A stretch of DNA of 62,981 bases from Fimenecus sp045613065. Its GTDB lineage: Bacteria; Bacillota; Clostridia; Oscillospirales; Acutalibacteraceae. The notes under the pieces are model-generated. The model saw only the letters and a list, made by a program, of their open reading frames with translations, had not been told where the DNA came from and made no database searches. The stretch covers positions 1 to 62,981 of the forward strand of contig JAZLAH010000009.1 in the NCBI GenBank assembly GCA_045613065.1, read 5' to 3'. Of this stretch, positions 52,683 to 60,868 are shown one piece after another (the first letter of the stretch is position 1; every line of letters starts with the position of its first letter). The translations under genes were made by a program, and so were the position numbers.

Positions 52683-54020
52683 TCAGCCCTTTATCATTCT
52701 GATTTTATTTCGTTTTGCTTTGATTCTGTTTTTACGGATTATAAGAAGAATGTAAATTATAAGCAAAACTGCAGCAATTGCAAATAAGATTTTGAAAATT
52801 GTAGTTGAGAAAATATCCTTGATAACGCCTAATATAAGCAAGAAAATGTTAAGGTCAACATCTTCTGCTGCAACAAGGTCAACCGTTGCAACAATATCCT
52901 CACCATAAATGATTTCAGCTTTACCAATTACATCACCTTTTTTGATTGGTGCTTTTACAACTTGGGGAGTTTCACTCTCGATAGGACGGATTATAAGACT
53001 TCCTGATTCTGTGCCAAGAGGGACGAGTGCAGATAATTCTTCAGCAGGGAGAAGTCGTAAATGGTCAACCTTGCTGTTGTATTTCACATCAACAACAGTT
53101 ACAACATCAGTTGTGTTTGTGATTTTTGTAAGTTCAATATTTTCAAATGCCCAGTTATAAATTTTCTTACTTTCAGTAAAAGCAACATTTTCCTCAACAT
53201 TATCATTGTCAATGTCATACTGAGGAGCACCCATAACAATCAGCATATAATTGTAGCCATCTTGTGATGCAGTTGTGATAACACAACGACCTGCTTCTGC
53301 TGTTGTACCGGTCTTAACACCGGATACAGATTTGTGGTAATAGTCAGGAATACCTGGATTCATCATTTTGTTTGTGTTATGAAGATATCTTGTATATGGA
53401 TATTTTTCAGTAGGAGAAATATCATATCTTGATGTGCTTGTAATTTCTTTGAACATTGGGTTTTGCAAAGCATATTTTGTGATTTTGTAAAGGTCGTTTG
53501 CAGTTGTATATCCGTTAGGGTCAGTGTCAAGACCGTGAGCATTCACAAATTTAGTGTCTTTACATCCTAATTTTGCAACAAAGTCATTCATCATAACAAC
53601 AAAGTTGTCAATACTGCCACCAACATAATCTGCAAGAATGTTCGCAGCATCAGCAGCTGACGGAAGCATAAGGCAATAGAGCAAATTCTTAATTGAAAGA
53701 GATTCACCTGTAACAATACCTGCAGTTGCAGCATTCATAGCATAAAGTCCATTGAGAAGTTCACGTTTACAAGTAACCTGAACTGATAAATCAGGACAGT
53801 TTTCAAGAACAAGCATACAAGTGACAATTTTTGTGAGAGATGCAGGAGCAGAACGCTTGTTTGCATTTTTATCGAGAATAACAGTTTCACTGTCAGTATT
53901 GACAAGCAAAACAATGTCTGATTCAGTTTCTAACAGAGAATTAAAGGAAGCAGAAGCTCCTATAGAAAAAGTGGATATTAATACTATAACAATGAGGAAA
54001 ATTGATAAAATTTTCTTCAT
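52683..54020 (-). CDS. D-alanyl-D-alanine carboxypeptidase (DacF-like, PBP5/6 family)
   Basis: Trims the terminal D-Ala from peptidoglycan stem peptides outside the membrane. It has 445 residues. A signal peptide is at 1-25, catalytic SLTK at 61-64 (Ser61, Lys64) and KTGT at 236-239. The second motif, normally SxN, reads SAA (121-123) within LPSAADAA, so the Asn is replaced. A C-terminal membrane helix lies at about 405-428 with a basic tail, in place of the amphipathic anchor of the E. coli enzymes. The promoter is a TTGGAT/TATACT pair on the minus strand at 54063-54091. Confidence 0.9.
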   Translation of the reverse strand: MKKILSIFLIVIVLISTFSIGASASFNSLLETESDIVLLVNTDSETVILDKNANKRSAPASLTKIVTCMLVLENCPDLSVQVTCKRELLNGLYAMNAATAGIVTGESLSIKNLLYCLMLPSAADAANILADYVGGSIDNFVVMMNDFVAKLGCKDTKFVNAHGLDTDPNGYTTANDLYKITKYALQNPMFKEITSTSRYDISPTEKYPYTRYLHNTNKMMNPGIPDYYHKSVSGVKTGTTAEAGRCVITTASQDGYNYMLIVMGAPQYDIDNDNVEENVAFTESKKIYNWAFENIELTKITNTTDVVTVVDVKYNSKVDHLRLLPAEELSALVPLGTESGSLIIRPIESETPQVVKAPIKKGDVIGKAEIIYGEDIVATVDLVAAEDVDLNIFLLILGVIKDIFSTTIFKILFAIAAVLLIIYILLIIRKNRIKAKRNKIRMIKG

Positions 54021-54032
54021 AAAATCACCTAC

Positions 54033-54060
54033 TTGAAAAAAAGTTATAATCGTATATAAT
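54033..54060 (+). promoter_or_regulatory. Promoter of the 54130 gene
   Basis: TTGAAA at 54033-54038 and TATAAT at 54055-54060 with a 16-base spacer. Confidence 0.6.
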
Positions 54061-54062
54061 AA

Positions 54063-54091
54063 AGTATATCACAATTAACAACAATATCCAA
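54063..54091 (-). promoter_or_regulatory. Promoter of the DD-carboxypeptidase gene
   Basis: On the minus strand, TTGGAT (54091-54086) and TATACT (54068-54063) with a 17-base spacer. It overlaps the divergent promoter of the 54130 gene closely. Confidence 0.6.
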
Positions 54092-54129
54092 TAAGCAAAA
54101 AGTAAATTTTTTATAAAGGAACGACTAAA

Positions 54130-54819
54130 ATGATATATATTACAGGAGATATTCATGGTGACAGAAAAAGATTGTCATGGTTAAGGCTTCGAAATCTTAA
54201 AGAGGGAGATACTCTTATTATTTGCGGAGATTTCGGTTTTTTGTGGGACAACAGTACCGCAGAACAGAATTATCTTATGTCTTTAGGTAAAAGAAAATAT
54301 AATATATGCTTTATTGATGGTACTCACGAAAACTTTGATTTGATTAACAATTATGAAATCAGTCAATGGAATGGTGGTAAAGTTCATAAAATTCATGGTA
54401 ATCTTTATCATTTGATGCGTGGTCAGGTTTATGAAATAGAAGGCAGAAAAATTTTCACTATGGGCGGTGGTGAAAGCTCTGACATTGATATTCGTCGAGA
54501 TGTAAATGCCTGGTCAAAGGACGAGCATCCGACACAGGATGAATTGCTTGAGGGCGCTGAAAATCTTGAATTTGCCGGATATGATATAGATGTTATAGTA
54601 ACTCACGAGCCACCACTTAAGGTTAAAAATTTCTTAAATCTTAATGACCGGACAGAATTTCGTGTAAGTGCATTGAATGCCTATTTTGAGGAGCTTTCAC
54701 AGAACTGCAATTTCAGAAAATGGTATTTTGGTTCATTACACCTTGATAAATATATTTCAGTTACACATCGTGCAATATTCAAAGATGTTGTAAATGCCAT
54801 AACAGGCGAAAAAATATAA
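54130..54819 (+). CDS. Metallophosphoesterase (calcineurin-like)
   Basis: Protein of 229 residues of the calcineurin-like fold. Metal motifs: TGDIHGD near residue 5, ICGDFGFLW near 35 and GTHENFD near 62, with His-containing VTHEPP near 158. It is an intracellular phosphoesterase; the target (protein phosphate, nucleotide or diadenosine polyphosphate) is unknown. AAAGGAA precedes the ATG. It stands alone, divergent from the carboxypeptidase gene. Confidence 0.88.
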   Translation: MIYITGDIHGDRKRLSWLRLRNLKEGDTLIICGDFGFLWDNSTAEQNYLMSLGKRKYNICFIDGTHENFDLINNYEISQWNGGKVHKIHGNLYHLMRGQVYEIEGRKIFTMGGGESSDIDIRRDVNAWSKDEHPTQDELLEGAENLEFAGYDIDVIVTHEPPLKVKNFLNLNDRTEFRVSALNAYFEELSQNCNFRKWYFGSLHLDKYISVTHRAIFKDVVNAITGEKI

Positions 54820-54825
54820 AAGAAA

Positions 54826-54860
54826 ACTAGCCAGGTATATACCTTGCGAGCTATTTTTAT
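54826..54860 (+). terminator. Weak terminator after the 54130 gene
   Basis: Short TAGC/GCTA stem around AGGTATATACCT, followed by ATTTTTATT. Confidence 0.6.
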
Positions 54861-54885
54861 TGTGAAATAATAAAATGACAGATTC

Positions 54886-56061
54886 TTATTTCTTTTTTAG
54901 TTCAAATTTTAAGCCGACCATTTGGAGTTCTTTGTTATAATTATCAACAATCTGGTCAGTCATATAGCTTAACTTGTTTGTTTCGTTGGCAATACTACCT
55001 TTTTTATTGAAAATTGCATTAATCCATCTTACTATCCACATAAGTGGCAAGAGGAAAGGAAGTTTTTCTAAAACAGGAAACTTTTTCTTCATATCATCAA
55101 GAGGTAAGAAGATAAGTCTAAAAATGGTTTTTGTTTTAGCTGAAGAAGCAGAGTCAGTTCTTGCAGTTGCACGTGCTGCATTTGCAATATCGTGCCATTC
55201 CTTTAATCCGAAATTACCACTTTCGATAATTCTTTGAGTAATATAATCTGTCAATTCTGTCGCTTCTTTGCCGTTAAACCAGACATCAAGAGTGTCAATA
55301 ATGTTATTATGGAATTCAAGTAATCCTAACTTATCAAGTTCTTTATTGATATATGTTTTGTTTAAAAGAGAGTGTTTCAAAGCAAAATACCATATGTCAA
55401 TAAGATGTCGTAATCCAATGCCACCATCACGATAATGTTTTGTCAGATGTGTAAATATGTATATGTATTCATCTTCTTTTGACATTGAATAAGAGTGATT
55501 GCTTTTGTAAACTGCCTTTTTCCAAGGGTTTATGTAGTATGAATAATAATCATCATTGTATGATGGAATAAGTCGTTTGTGAAGTTCTACAATAAGACCG
55601 GAACTGTGTTTCCAAATAAATTCGTGGTCTGATTCAACGCTTTCAACAAAGCCCATTTTAAGAAATAAAGGCTTTATGGTTTTATACTGAACTTCCTTAA
55701 TTAAGATATCGATATCGCTCATTAATCTGAATTCTGATAAAGGATAATATTTTTTTATAGAAGACCCTTTAAGGAGCATATAATCAATACCATTGTCATT
55801 GAATAATGCTTCTATCTTTTTAAGGAAATATAATTGATTCTGGTCATAACCAATCAATTTAAATGTATATTTTCTATACTGTTCAGCATCTTCAAAATTA
55901 CCTTTTGCTTTGTATAAACCATCGAAAACAAGAGGGAAAATCTGATGTTTAGCACTTATAGAAAGAAGTTGTTTAAAATCAATATCACTGTCAATAGGTG
56001 CAGATTCACCTGTAAGTGCTAATTTTATCAGGGATAAAAGATTTCTGTGTAATTTTTCCAT
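54886..56061 (-). CDS. Uncharacterised nucleotidyltransferase family protein (NTP_transf_5-like)
   Basis: Protein of 391 residues. The nucleotidyltransferase core shows LLKGSSIKKYYP near residue 96, then RLMSDIDILIK near 112 (the DxD metal motif), and LHKRLIP with a WKHSSGLIVELH region near 150-160. The C-terminal half is helical. Members are often found in RiPP loci with HPr-kinase-like, PqqD-like and ABC genes. Those partners are present in this genome, but at 25547-28198. It has a strong promoter and a palindrome over the transcription start. AAGGTGGTG precedes the ATG. Confidence 0.82.
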   Translation of the reverse strand: MEKLHRNLLSLIKLALTGESAPIDSDIDFKQLLSISAKHQIFPLVFDGLYKAKGNFEDAEQYRKYTFKLIGYDQNQLYFLKKIEALFNDNGIDYMLLKGSSIKKYYPLSEFRLMSDIDILIKEVQYKTIKPLFLKMGFVESVESDHEFIWKHSSGLIVELHKRLIPSYNDDYYSYYINPWKKAVYKSNHSYSMSKEDEYIYIFTHLTKHYRDGGIGLRHLIDIWYFALKHSLLNKTYINKELDKLGLLEFHNNIIDTLDVWFNGKEATELTDYITQRIIESGNFGLKEWHDIANAARATARTDSASSAKTKTIFRLIFLPLDDMKKKFPVLEKLPFLLPLMWIVRWINAIFNKKGSIANETNKLSYMTDQIVDNYNKELQMVGLKFELKKK

Positions 56062-56074
56062 TCAGAACACCACC

Positions 56075-56127
56075 TTATGTACATACATAACCACTTTAAT
56101 TATATTATCGATAGAAAAAATAGTCAA
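56075..56127 (-). promoter_or_regulatory. Promoter of the nucleotidyltransferase gene with palindromic operator
   Basis: On the minus strand, TTGACT (56127-56122) and TATAAT (56104-56099) with a 17-base spacer. A perfect inverted repeat TTATGTA-TG-TACATAA (56090-56075) lies at about +2 to +17, placed where a bound repressor would block initiation. The gene's RBS and start follow. Confidence 0.7.
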
Positions 56128-56142
56128 GTACATAATTATTCC

Positions 56143-56178
56143 AAAAATTAAAGAGTCCATTCAAAAGAATGAACTCTT
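56143..56178 (-). terminator. Terminator of the esterase gene
   Basis: On the minus strand, AAGAGTTCATTC / GAATGGACTCTT stem with TTTT loop, then TAATTTTT. It lies 17 bases past the stop of the gene at 56195. Confidence 0.8.
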
Positions 56179-56194
56179 ATGAATTTATAATATT

Positions 56195-57157
56195 TTATAA
56201 GTTTCCACTGTCAGTTGCAGGAGTGCCATCGTAGTTGCTTGTAAATCCTGACAACCAAGAAATCATGCCGTCAGGGTATGTAAGAGTAACTTTCTGTCCT
56301 AATCCGTTTACAGTCTGCATGAAAGGATATTTACCATTATTAGAACTGAACATATCGTGGTTTACTGAAAACCATGAATGATGTGAACTTGATGTAGGGT
56401 TTCCACTTGGGTATCTAACAAATAAGAGTGTTGAAAAACGACAATCAGCAGGGGAGTCGTTTGTAGCAACAATATTCTGCCAAGTTTTGCGTACTGAGAA
56501 GAAATAGTTTACAAGTGGGTCAAGAACACCGCTTGTGAGCCATACAGGGATTTCTGAAATAAGTTCACATTGTTCAACATTAGGTGTCCAAGCAGGACAA
56601 ATAGGGAAGATAGCAGCAAATAAATCAGGGTATGCTACAGCCATTTTCAAAGTCATTTTTCCACCCATTGAATATCCACCGATGTAAATGCGAGATAAAT
56701 CAACATTATCCTTGTTTTTTGCAATAAAATCATCAATCGTTGCTCGTAAAGGGAAAATTAGGCTGTCAGGCCAGAAAAGGCTATCTTCTTCAAGTGAACG
56801 AGGAGCAAGGATAAATGCACCATTACTTTCTTTGAAGCGAGCCTGAAATTCATCGGAAGACCAGAATGCCACATCACTTGCTTTTACCTGTTTGCCTTCT
56901 TCTGCACCATCACCCATACCGTGAAGCCAGATTACAACAGGATATTTTGTGTTGTCATTTTCTTTTACAGGTGAAAAATATCTGTAATCAATAGTAAATC
57001 CGTCAGTTTCAGGTCCTTCACCATAAATGAACTGCTCCTGTAATTTCTCAAGACCATCGTCATATGCGTCGTCTTTTGTAACACAAGCAAATGTGGGAAT
57101 TGACAAAGCACATACAAACATAATAAAAGATAAAATTACTGATAAAAACTTTTTCAT
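56195..57157 (-). CDS. Secreted alpha/beta hydrolase (esterase/feruloyl esterase-like)
   Basis: Protein of 320 residues with a signal peptide (1 to about 24). The hydrolase core has VVIWLHGMGDG near residue 75, the nucleophile elbow GYSMGG with Ser163, and a His in SSSHHSWFSV near 262 as the likely third triad member. ILAPRSLEED near 117 is also typical of poly(hydroxybutyrate) depolymerase-like esterases. It follows the GH18 gene by 30 bases on the same strand, so the two secreted hydrolases probably form one operon. The substrate is unknown. Confidence 0.85.
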   Translation of the reverse strand: MKKFLSVILSFIMFVCALSIPTFACVTKDDAYDDGLEKLQEQFIYGEGPETDGFTIDYRYFSPVKENDNTKYPVVIWLHGMGDGAEEGKQVKASDVAFWSSDEFQARFKESNGAFILAPRSLEEDSLFWPDSLIFPLRATIDDFIAKNKDNVDLSRIYIGGYSMGGKMTLKMAVAYPDLFAAIFPICPAWTPNVEQCELISEIPVWLTSGVLDPLVNYFFSVRKTWQNIVATNDSPADCRFSTLLFVRYPSGNPTSSSHHSWFSVNHDMFSSNNGKYPFMQTVNGLGQKVTLTYPDGMISWLSGFTSNYDGTPATDSGNL

Positions 57158-57187
57158 AATACCAACCTCATTATTTATATTAAAAAA

Positions 57188-58213
57188 TTAATAGTTGTTG
57201 TTTACAGCTGTATCTATTGCTCGAAGAAGAGAATCTTCGTGTGTTGATGGGAGGTCACAGTTGTAGTGCCATATCATAACACCACCGTAACCATTGTTTA
57301 TGGCATAGTTGGTTTTTGCTTCAATAACATCAGGTGTGTTAAACCAGAAGTCTTTTCCAGTATTCGGACAATGATACCAACCATTTTCGTCGATGTTTTC
57401 ATAGCATCCGTTGTATCCATACCAATACCCTGACAAATCTGTAGGACGGGAATAGAATGGAAGACCAATGTTGACCTTTTCAAGTGGAACGCCATGAAGA
57501 CCAACATCTTTTAGTTGTGCAATAGTGTCTTCATAAGTAGCGTGTTTTCCCTGGGCATCATTGTTGTCGTATGACATCAATTCAAATGTGTCAATAGCGT
57601 TGATTGATGCAGCAGAGAATTTAAGATTCCATGAACTGCCTGCAACACCGAGAGTGTACTTATCACCAAGTGCCTTATCCATAGAAACAAGAAAACTGTT
57701 ATAGTAGTGCCAGGCTTTTAATGAAACAGGGTATTCATAGTCAAAATGAACACCGTCAAAATCGTATTTTTCAAGCACATCAATAATGTTATCTTCTAAC
57801 ACTCCACTTGTGAATGCTTTATTATGGGCATCACTTTGTGCCTCCATCTGGTCTTCCCAGATATCCGAGTCAGTATGTCCTCCAGGTCCAAGAAGATTAA
57901 GTGTTATTTTAACATCTCTATCACCGATTGCATTACGGATGTTTGATAAAGCAGTTTCAGTCTTTTTCACATCAACACTAACATTGCCTTCAGCATCAAA
58001 AGAGGCACATTCAAAAAGAATGACGTGGGTGATAATGTCAAAATCTTCTGCATACAAGCTGTCAGGAGTCTGTACGTAATCCCCACGGATATATGTGGTT
58101 ACTTTGAAGTTATCTACTTTCTTGACAATCTTGTCAGGACTTATACCCAAAAGGCTTGTGATTAATGTGAATACAGCAGTGAGCATAGCTATAATCCGGT
58201 TAGCAATAGCCAT
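57188..58213 (-). CDS. Secreted GH18-family glycoside hydrolase-like protein
   Basis: Protein of 341 residues from the ATG at 58213; GGAGG lies eight bases upstream, and an in-frame TTG at 58228 lies across that site. A hydrophobic N-terminal segment (about 5-22) is a signal or anchor. The GH18 core motif DxxDxDxE is DGVHFDYE at 153-160: catalytic Glu160 and Asp158 are kept, but the middle Asp is His156. GGVMIWHYNCD near the C-terminus matches the last barrel strand. Chitinase-like or endo-N-acetylglucosaminidase activity is possible, or a loss of activity. Confidence 0.83.
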   Translation of the reverse strand: MAIANRIIAMLTAVFTLITSLLGISPDKIVKKVDNFKVTTYIRGDYVQTPDSLYAEDFDIITHVILFECASFDAEGNVSVDVKKTETALSNIRNAIGDRDVKITLNLLGPGGHTDSDIWEDQMEAQSDAHNKAFTSGVLEDNIIDVLEKYDFDGVHFDYEYPVSLKAWHYYNSFLVSMDKALGDKYTLGVAGSSWNLKFSAASINAIDTFELMSYDNNDAQGKHATYEDTIAQLKDVGLHGVPLEKVNIGLPFYSRPTDLSGYWYGYNGCYENIDENGWYHCPNTGKDFWFNTPDVIEAKTNYAINNGYGGVMIWHYNCDLPSTHEDSLLRAIDTAVNNNY

Positions 58214-58267
58214 TGGCAAAACCTCCAATTGCGTAAGATTATTATAAAATATTGTTTAACTGATTGC

Positions 58268-58296
58268 ATTATAGCATAGGGAAATTATTTGTTCAA
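58268..58296 (-). promoter_or_regulatory. Promoter of the GH18/esterase operon
   Basis: On the minus strand, TTGAAC (58296-58291) and TATAAT (58273-58268) with a 17-base spacer and an extended -10 TGC just upstream. Confidence 0.7.
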
Positions 58297-58386
58297 GCAG
58301 CTGGAAACATTAGTGGATAAATATGAAGAATTTTATCATAAAATGTCAAGAAAATTTCTCATTTTTAACAATTTTGGTAAAAAGTA

Positions 58387-58395
58387 TGCTATAAT
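58387..58395 (+). promoter_or_regulatory. Extended -10 promoter of the EEP gene
   Basis: TGCTATAAT at 58387-58395 is a full extended -10 with no clear -35 element, about 38 bases ahead of the start codon. Confidence 0.5.
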
Positions 58396-58432
58396 GTAAT
58401 TGAACAGATATTAATGTATAGGAGAGTGTGTT

Positions 58433-60025
58433 ATGAAAAAGATACTTAGTCTAGTTCTTACAATTGTAATTTTATTTAGTAGTTTTTGCTTCGCTAATCT
58501 GGGTTTACCCTTTGAAACTAGCATAATTGCTCATGCTGAAAGGTTTGAAACCGAAAGTGGTGTTCAGGTTGAAATTGCACCATTTTTATACAAGTCAACC
58601 CTTTATCAGATGGAATTTCCAAGCCATTTGTCTTATGACATAAAAGAAAAAAGTGTTGTGGGTGATTATGCTATATCACGAGAAATCAACGACCTTGGCT
58701 ATACCTTTGTTTTCCCTGCCGGAACAACAAAAATAGAATGCAACGTATCTCTTGATGGTATAACGAATTGGAGTGGTTTTTCTGTCAATGATAAAAATCA
58801 CTCATATTATTGGGAAAAAGATGAAGATGGAAATATCGACTACAACAAACCACTGACATTTAAGCGTATTGATGAAGTTGCAGAGCAGGATGAGTATGGT
58901 GTTTTATACCGAGATTACTTGATGAACAATGGTAATGAGGGTTTCAAAAATATTAATAAGATTTATTGGAAACTCATATACATATGCAATGGGGAATCAT
59001 TTACAGAATACTTTGATATAAAGCTTTACGATTATGATAATGCCGAAAAGCAGACTGTCAGAATGGTTAATTTTAATGTTGCCGGTCTTCCGTTTGCAAT
59101 TTTAACTGGTGAAGATGTGGCTGCTAATCAGACTTTTGCCGGCAAATATCTCTCCTCGAATAATTTTGATATTGTGGCAGTTCAGGAGGATTTTGGGTAT
59201 CACGACTATCTTGTTAAGAGTCTTAATGGCTTCAATTATATGACAAACTATACAGGTACCATTCCTGGTGGTGATGGACTTAATGTGTTTACAAAAGATA
59301 TGACTATTTATAATGAAACCAGAGTTGCGTGGAATGAAGCTCATGGTGTTCTTTCGGATGGTTCAGATGAACTTACTCCAAAAGGCTTTGTTTATACAGT
59401 TATTGATTTAGGTAATGGTGTGTATGTAGACTTCTATAATTTACATGCAGATGCTTATGGTGGAGAAGGCTCAATTGCTGCAAGAACAGCTCAGTTTAAA
59501 CAACTTGCCGAATTTATACAAGCACGTTCTGCTGAAAATGACAGACCTGTTATTGTAACAGGAGACTTCAACGTATATATGCATCCTCATGAAGGTGACG
59601 GAGCACTTTACAAAACACTTTATCTTGAGTGTGGATTGAAAGATGCGTGGGTAGAATATCATAACAATGGAGACTATTTTAATATGTATAATTGGCATAT
59701 ATCAGGTCTTCCTGCTTGGGGTAATTGGGACTCGGTTGAGAGATTTATGTACAAGTCCGGCGGTGGAGTGGATGTTGTTGTAAGCGATTTCAGATATGTT
59801 GAAGTTTGTGATGATAATGGAGAAGTGCTTTCCGATCATGCTTCTGCAGAATGTGATTTTACATTTATAAAAACTGAAGACTTTGTGGAAAATACACAAG
59901 TTTTTGAAGTAACAAGCGCCTCAGAAAATGATTTTCTTCATCGTATTGTATGGTTTTTTAAGGCTCTGACTATGATTATTTCAGATATTGGAAATCTTCC
60001 TGAATTGCTGAAAGACTTAGGTTAA
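58433..60025 (+). CDS. Secreted endonuclease/exonuclease/phosphatase-family protein
   Basis: Protein of 530 residues with a signal peptide (1 to about 34). Residues about 35-210 form a strand-rich domain without a recognised family. The EEP domain covers about 215-485: MVNFNVAGLPF near 215, VAVQEDFGYHD near 248 (Mg-binding Glu), NLHADAYGGEGS near 340, TGDFNVYMHP near 376 and SDHASAECDF near 473 (catalytic His). This matches sphingomyelinase C and DNase I-like folds. A C-terminal hydrophobic stretch may anchor it. A strong terminator follows. Confidence 0.87.
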   Translation: MKKILSLVLTIVILFSSFCFANLGLPFETSIIAHAERFETESGVQVEIAPFLYKSTLYQMEFPSHLSYDIKEKSVVGDYAISREINDLGYTFVFPAGTTKIECNVSLDGITNWSGFSVNDKNHSYYWEKDEDGNIDYNKPLTFKRIDEVAEQDEYGVLYRDYLMNNGNEGFKNINKIYWKLIYICNGESFTEYFDIKLYDYDNAEKQTVRMVNFNVAGLPFAILTGEDVAANQTFAGKYLSSNNFDIVAVQEDFGYHDYLVKSLNGFNYMTNYTGTIPGGDGLNVFTKDMTIYNETRVAWNEAHGVLSDGSDELTPKGFVYTVIDLGNGVYVDFYNLHADAYGGEGSIAARTAQFKQLAEFIQARSAENDRPVIVTGDFNVYMHPHEGDGALYKTLYLECGLKDAWVEYHNNGDYFNMYNWHISGLPAWGNWDSVERFMYKSGGGVDVVVSDFRYVEVCDDNGEVLSDHASAECDFTFIKTEDFVENTQVFEVTSASENDFLHRIVWFFKALTMIISDIGNLPELLKDLG

Positions 60026-60044
60026 TAGTAGCTAATTGAATAAA

Positions 60045-60095
60045 AGAAAAAAGCACCATTTTGAAAACTAGTGTTTCAAGATGGTGCTTTTTTGC
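60045..60095 (+). terminator. Terminator of the EEP gene
   Basis: Near-complete stem of about 17 pairs (AAGCACCAT... / ...ATGGTGCTT, including a T-G pair) with a seven-base loop and six T. Confidence 0.93.
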
Positions 60096-60106
60096 CAACT
60101 CCTCTC

Positions 60107-60195
60107 GGGTTCAAGCCCTTTACCCATATTTAGAAAAAAATAAAGAGTTCACACAAAGTGTAAACTCTTTATTTGGTGCGAGAGACGGGACTTGA
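60107..60195 (-). repeat. Degenerate copy of tRNA-Leu tail, terminator and T-arm-like motif
   Basis: The minus strand reads a 22-base stretch identical to the tRNA-Leu 3' end (60174-60195), then a terminator hairpin (60138-60174), then GGGCTTGAACCC (60107-60118). The whole block repeats at 60304-60392 with the same spacing, period 197 bases. The rest of the tRNA is missing here: similarity stops at 60195 inside the T-arm. Confidence 0.8.
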
Positions 60196-60303
60196 CCGTC
60201 TGCTACGGCTACGCCTTGCATACTATACGTTCGGCATAAATGCCTCACGCTTTTTGCTAAAAACAATCCACCGGATTGTTTTCTTAACGCAAAAACCCCC
60301 GTG
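60196..60303. repeat. Palindromic element between the two tRNA-tail repeats
   Basis: About 108 bases with no coding potential. AAAACAATCC (60260-60269) and GGATTGTTTT (60273-60282) form a perfect ten-pair hairpin, extended by TTTTTGC / GCAAAAA further out. It has the look of a REP- or MITE-like element. Confidence 0.5.
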
Positions 60304-60370
60304 GGGTTCAAGCCCCTTTGTTATTAGACAAAAAATAAAAGAGACAACACAGAAGTGTTATCTCTTTTAT
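60304..60370 (-). terminator. tRNA-Leu terminator and T-arm-like motif
   Basis: The hairpin AATAAAAGAGA...TCTCTTTTATT (60334-60371) with a T run on the minus strand follows the tRNA CCA end. GGGGCTTGAACCCC (60303-60316) lies just beyond it. Confidence 0.8.
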
Positions 60371-60454
60371 TGGTGCGAGAGACGGGACTTGAACCCGTAC
60401 GGGATTACCACACGCCCCTCAAACGTGCGCGTCTGCCGATTCCGCCACTCTCGC
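60371..60454 (-). tRNA. tRNA-Leu (anticodon GAG)
   Basis: Minus-strand gene of 84 bases including an encoded CCA. Acceptor arms GCGAGAG and CTCTCGC pair. The anticodon arm is CACGT-TTGAGGG-GCGTG, giving GAG at the anticodon. The T-arm is ACGGG-TTCAAGT-CCCGT. The D-arm starts GTGGCGGAATCGGCAGACGC, typical of Leu tRNAs. Confidence 0.93.
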
Positions 60455-60487
60455 ATATTGGGGTTCGTTCTTTCGAACGCAAGAGAT

Positions 60488-60516
60488 ATTATAGCAAAGG
60501 ATATCGGCTGTGTCAA
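60488..60516 (-). promoter_or_regulatory. Promoter of tRNA-Leu
   Basis: On the minus strand, TTGACA (60516-60511) and TATAAT (60493-60488), both perfect consensus, with a 17-base spacer. It is the strongest promoter in the window. Confidence 0.88.
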
Positions 60517-60544
60517 GCATTTTTTCAAACTTTTTTAAATATTT

Positions 60545-60772
60545 TCAAACAGAACTCTCTTTTGAGTGCTTTACGGGCTTAACTGTGGGCTTTTTTGCAT
60601 TTTTAGGCAGTCCCTGTGCAATAGTTGGGAATTCATTATCTATCTCATTTGTAGGTTGAATCTCATAAGTTCCATATTTGTTCACCATTTCATAGGGTGT
60701 TTCGGGATTGTCGGGGATATATGTCACTCGTTCTTCCAATGGATTGATATAATTCTTGTTTTTCTTATCCAT
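60545..60772 (-). CDS. Small conserved hypothetical protein, 75 residues
   Basis: Starts at ATG 60772, with GGTGA just upstream. Soluble, with a Lys/Asn-rich N-terminus, a central YIPDNPETPYEMVNKYGTYE stretch and a Lys-rich C-terminus. No signal peptide or membrane segment. I do not recognise a family. It lies downstream of the SPFH operon terminator on the same strand, and its own promoter was not found. Confidence 0.6.
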   Translation of the reverse strand: MDKKNKNYINPLEERVTYIPDNPETPYEMVNKYGTYEIQPTNEIDNEFPTIAQGLPKNAKKPTVKPVKHSKESSV

Positions 60773-60821
60773 ATTTATCACCAATATTATTATGGAATAA
60801 AAATATAAGGAGTATGCAAAG

Positions 60822-60847
60822 AAATTGGCGAGGTCAAGACCTCGCCT
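60822..60847 (-). terminator. Terminator of the DUF1836-SPFH operon
   Basis: GGCGAGGTC / GACCTCGCC stem with a two-base loop on the minus strand. The T run after it is imperfect (AATTTCTTT). Confidence 0.7.
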
Positions 60848-60868
60848 TATTATAAGATTATTCGTTTT

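Noticed and set aside
60173..60582. Plus-strand frames across the tRNA-Leu region (60173-60538, 60355-60582)
   Set aside because: They cross the tRNA and its duplicate tail; the residues are translated tRNA sequence.
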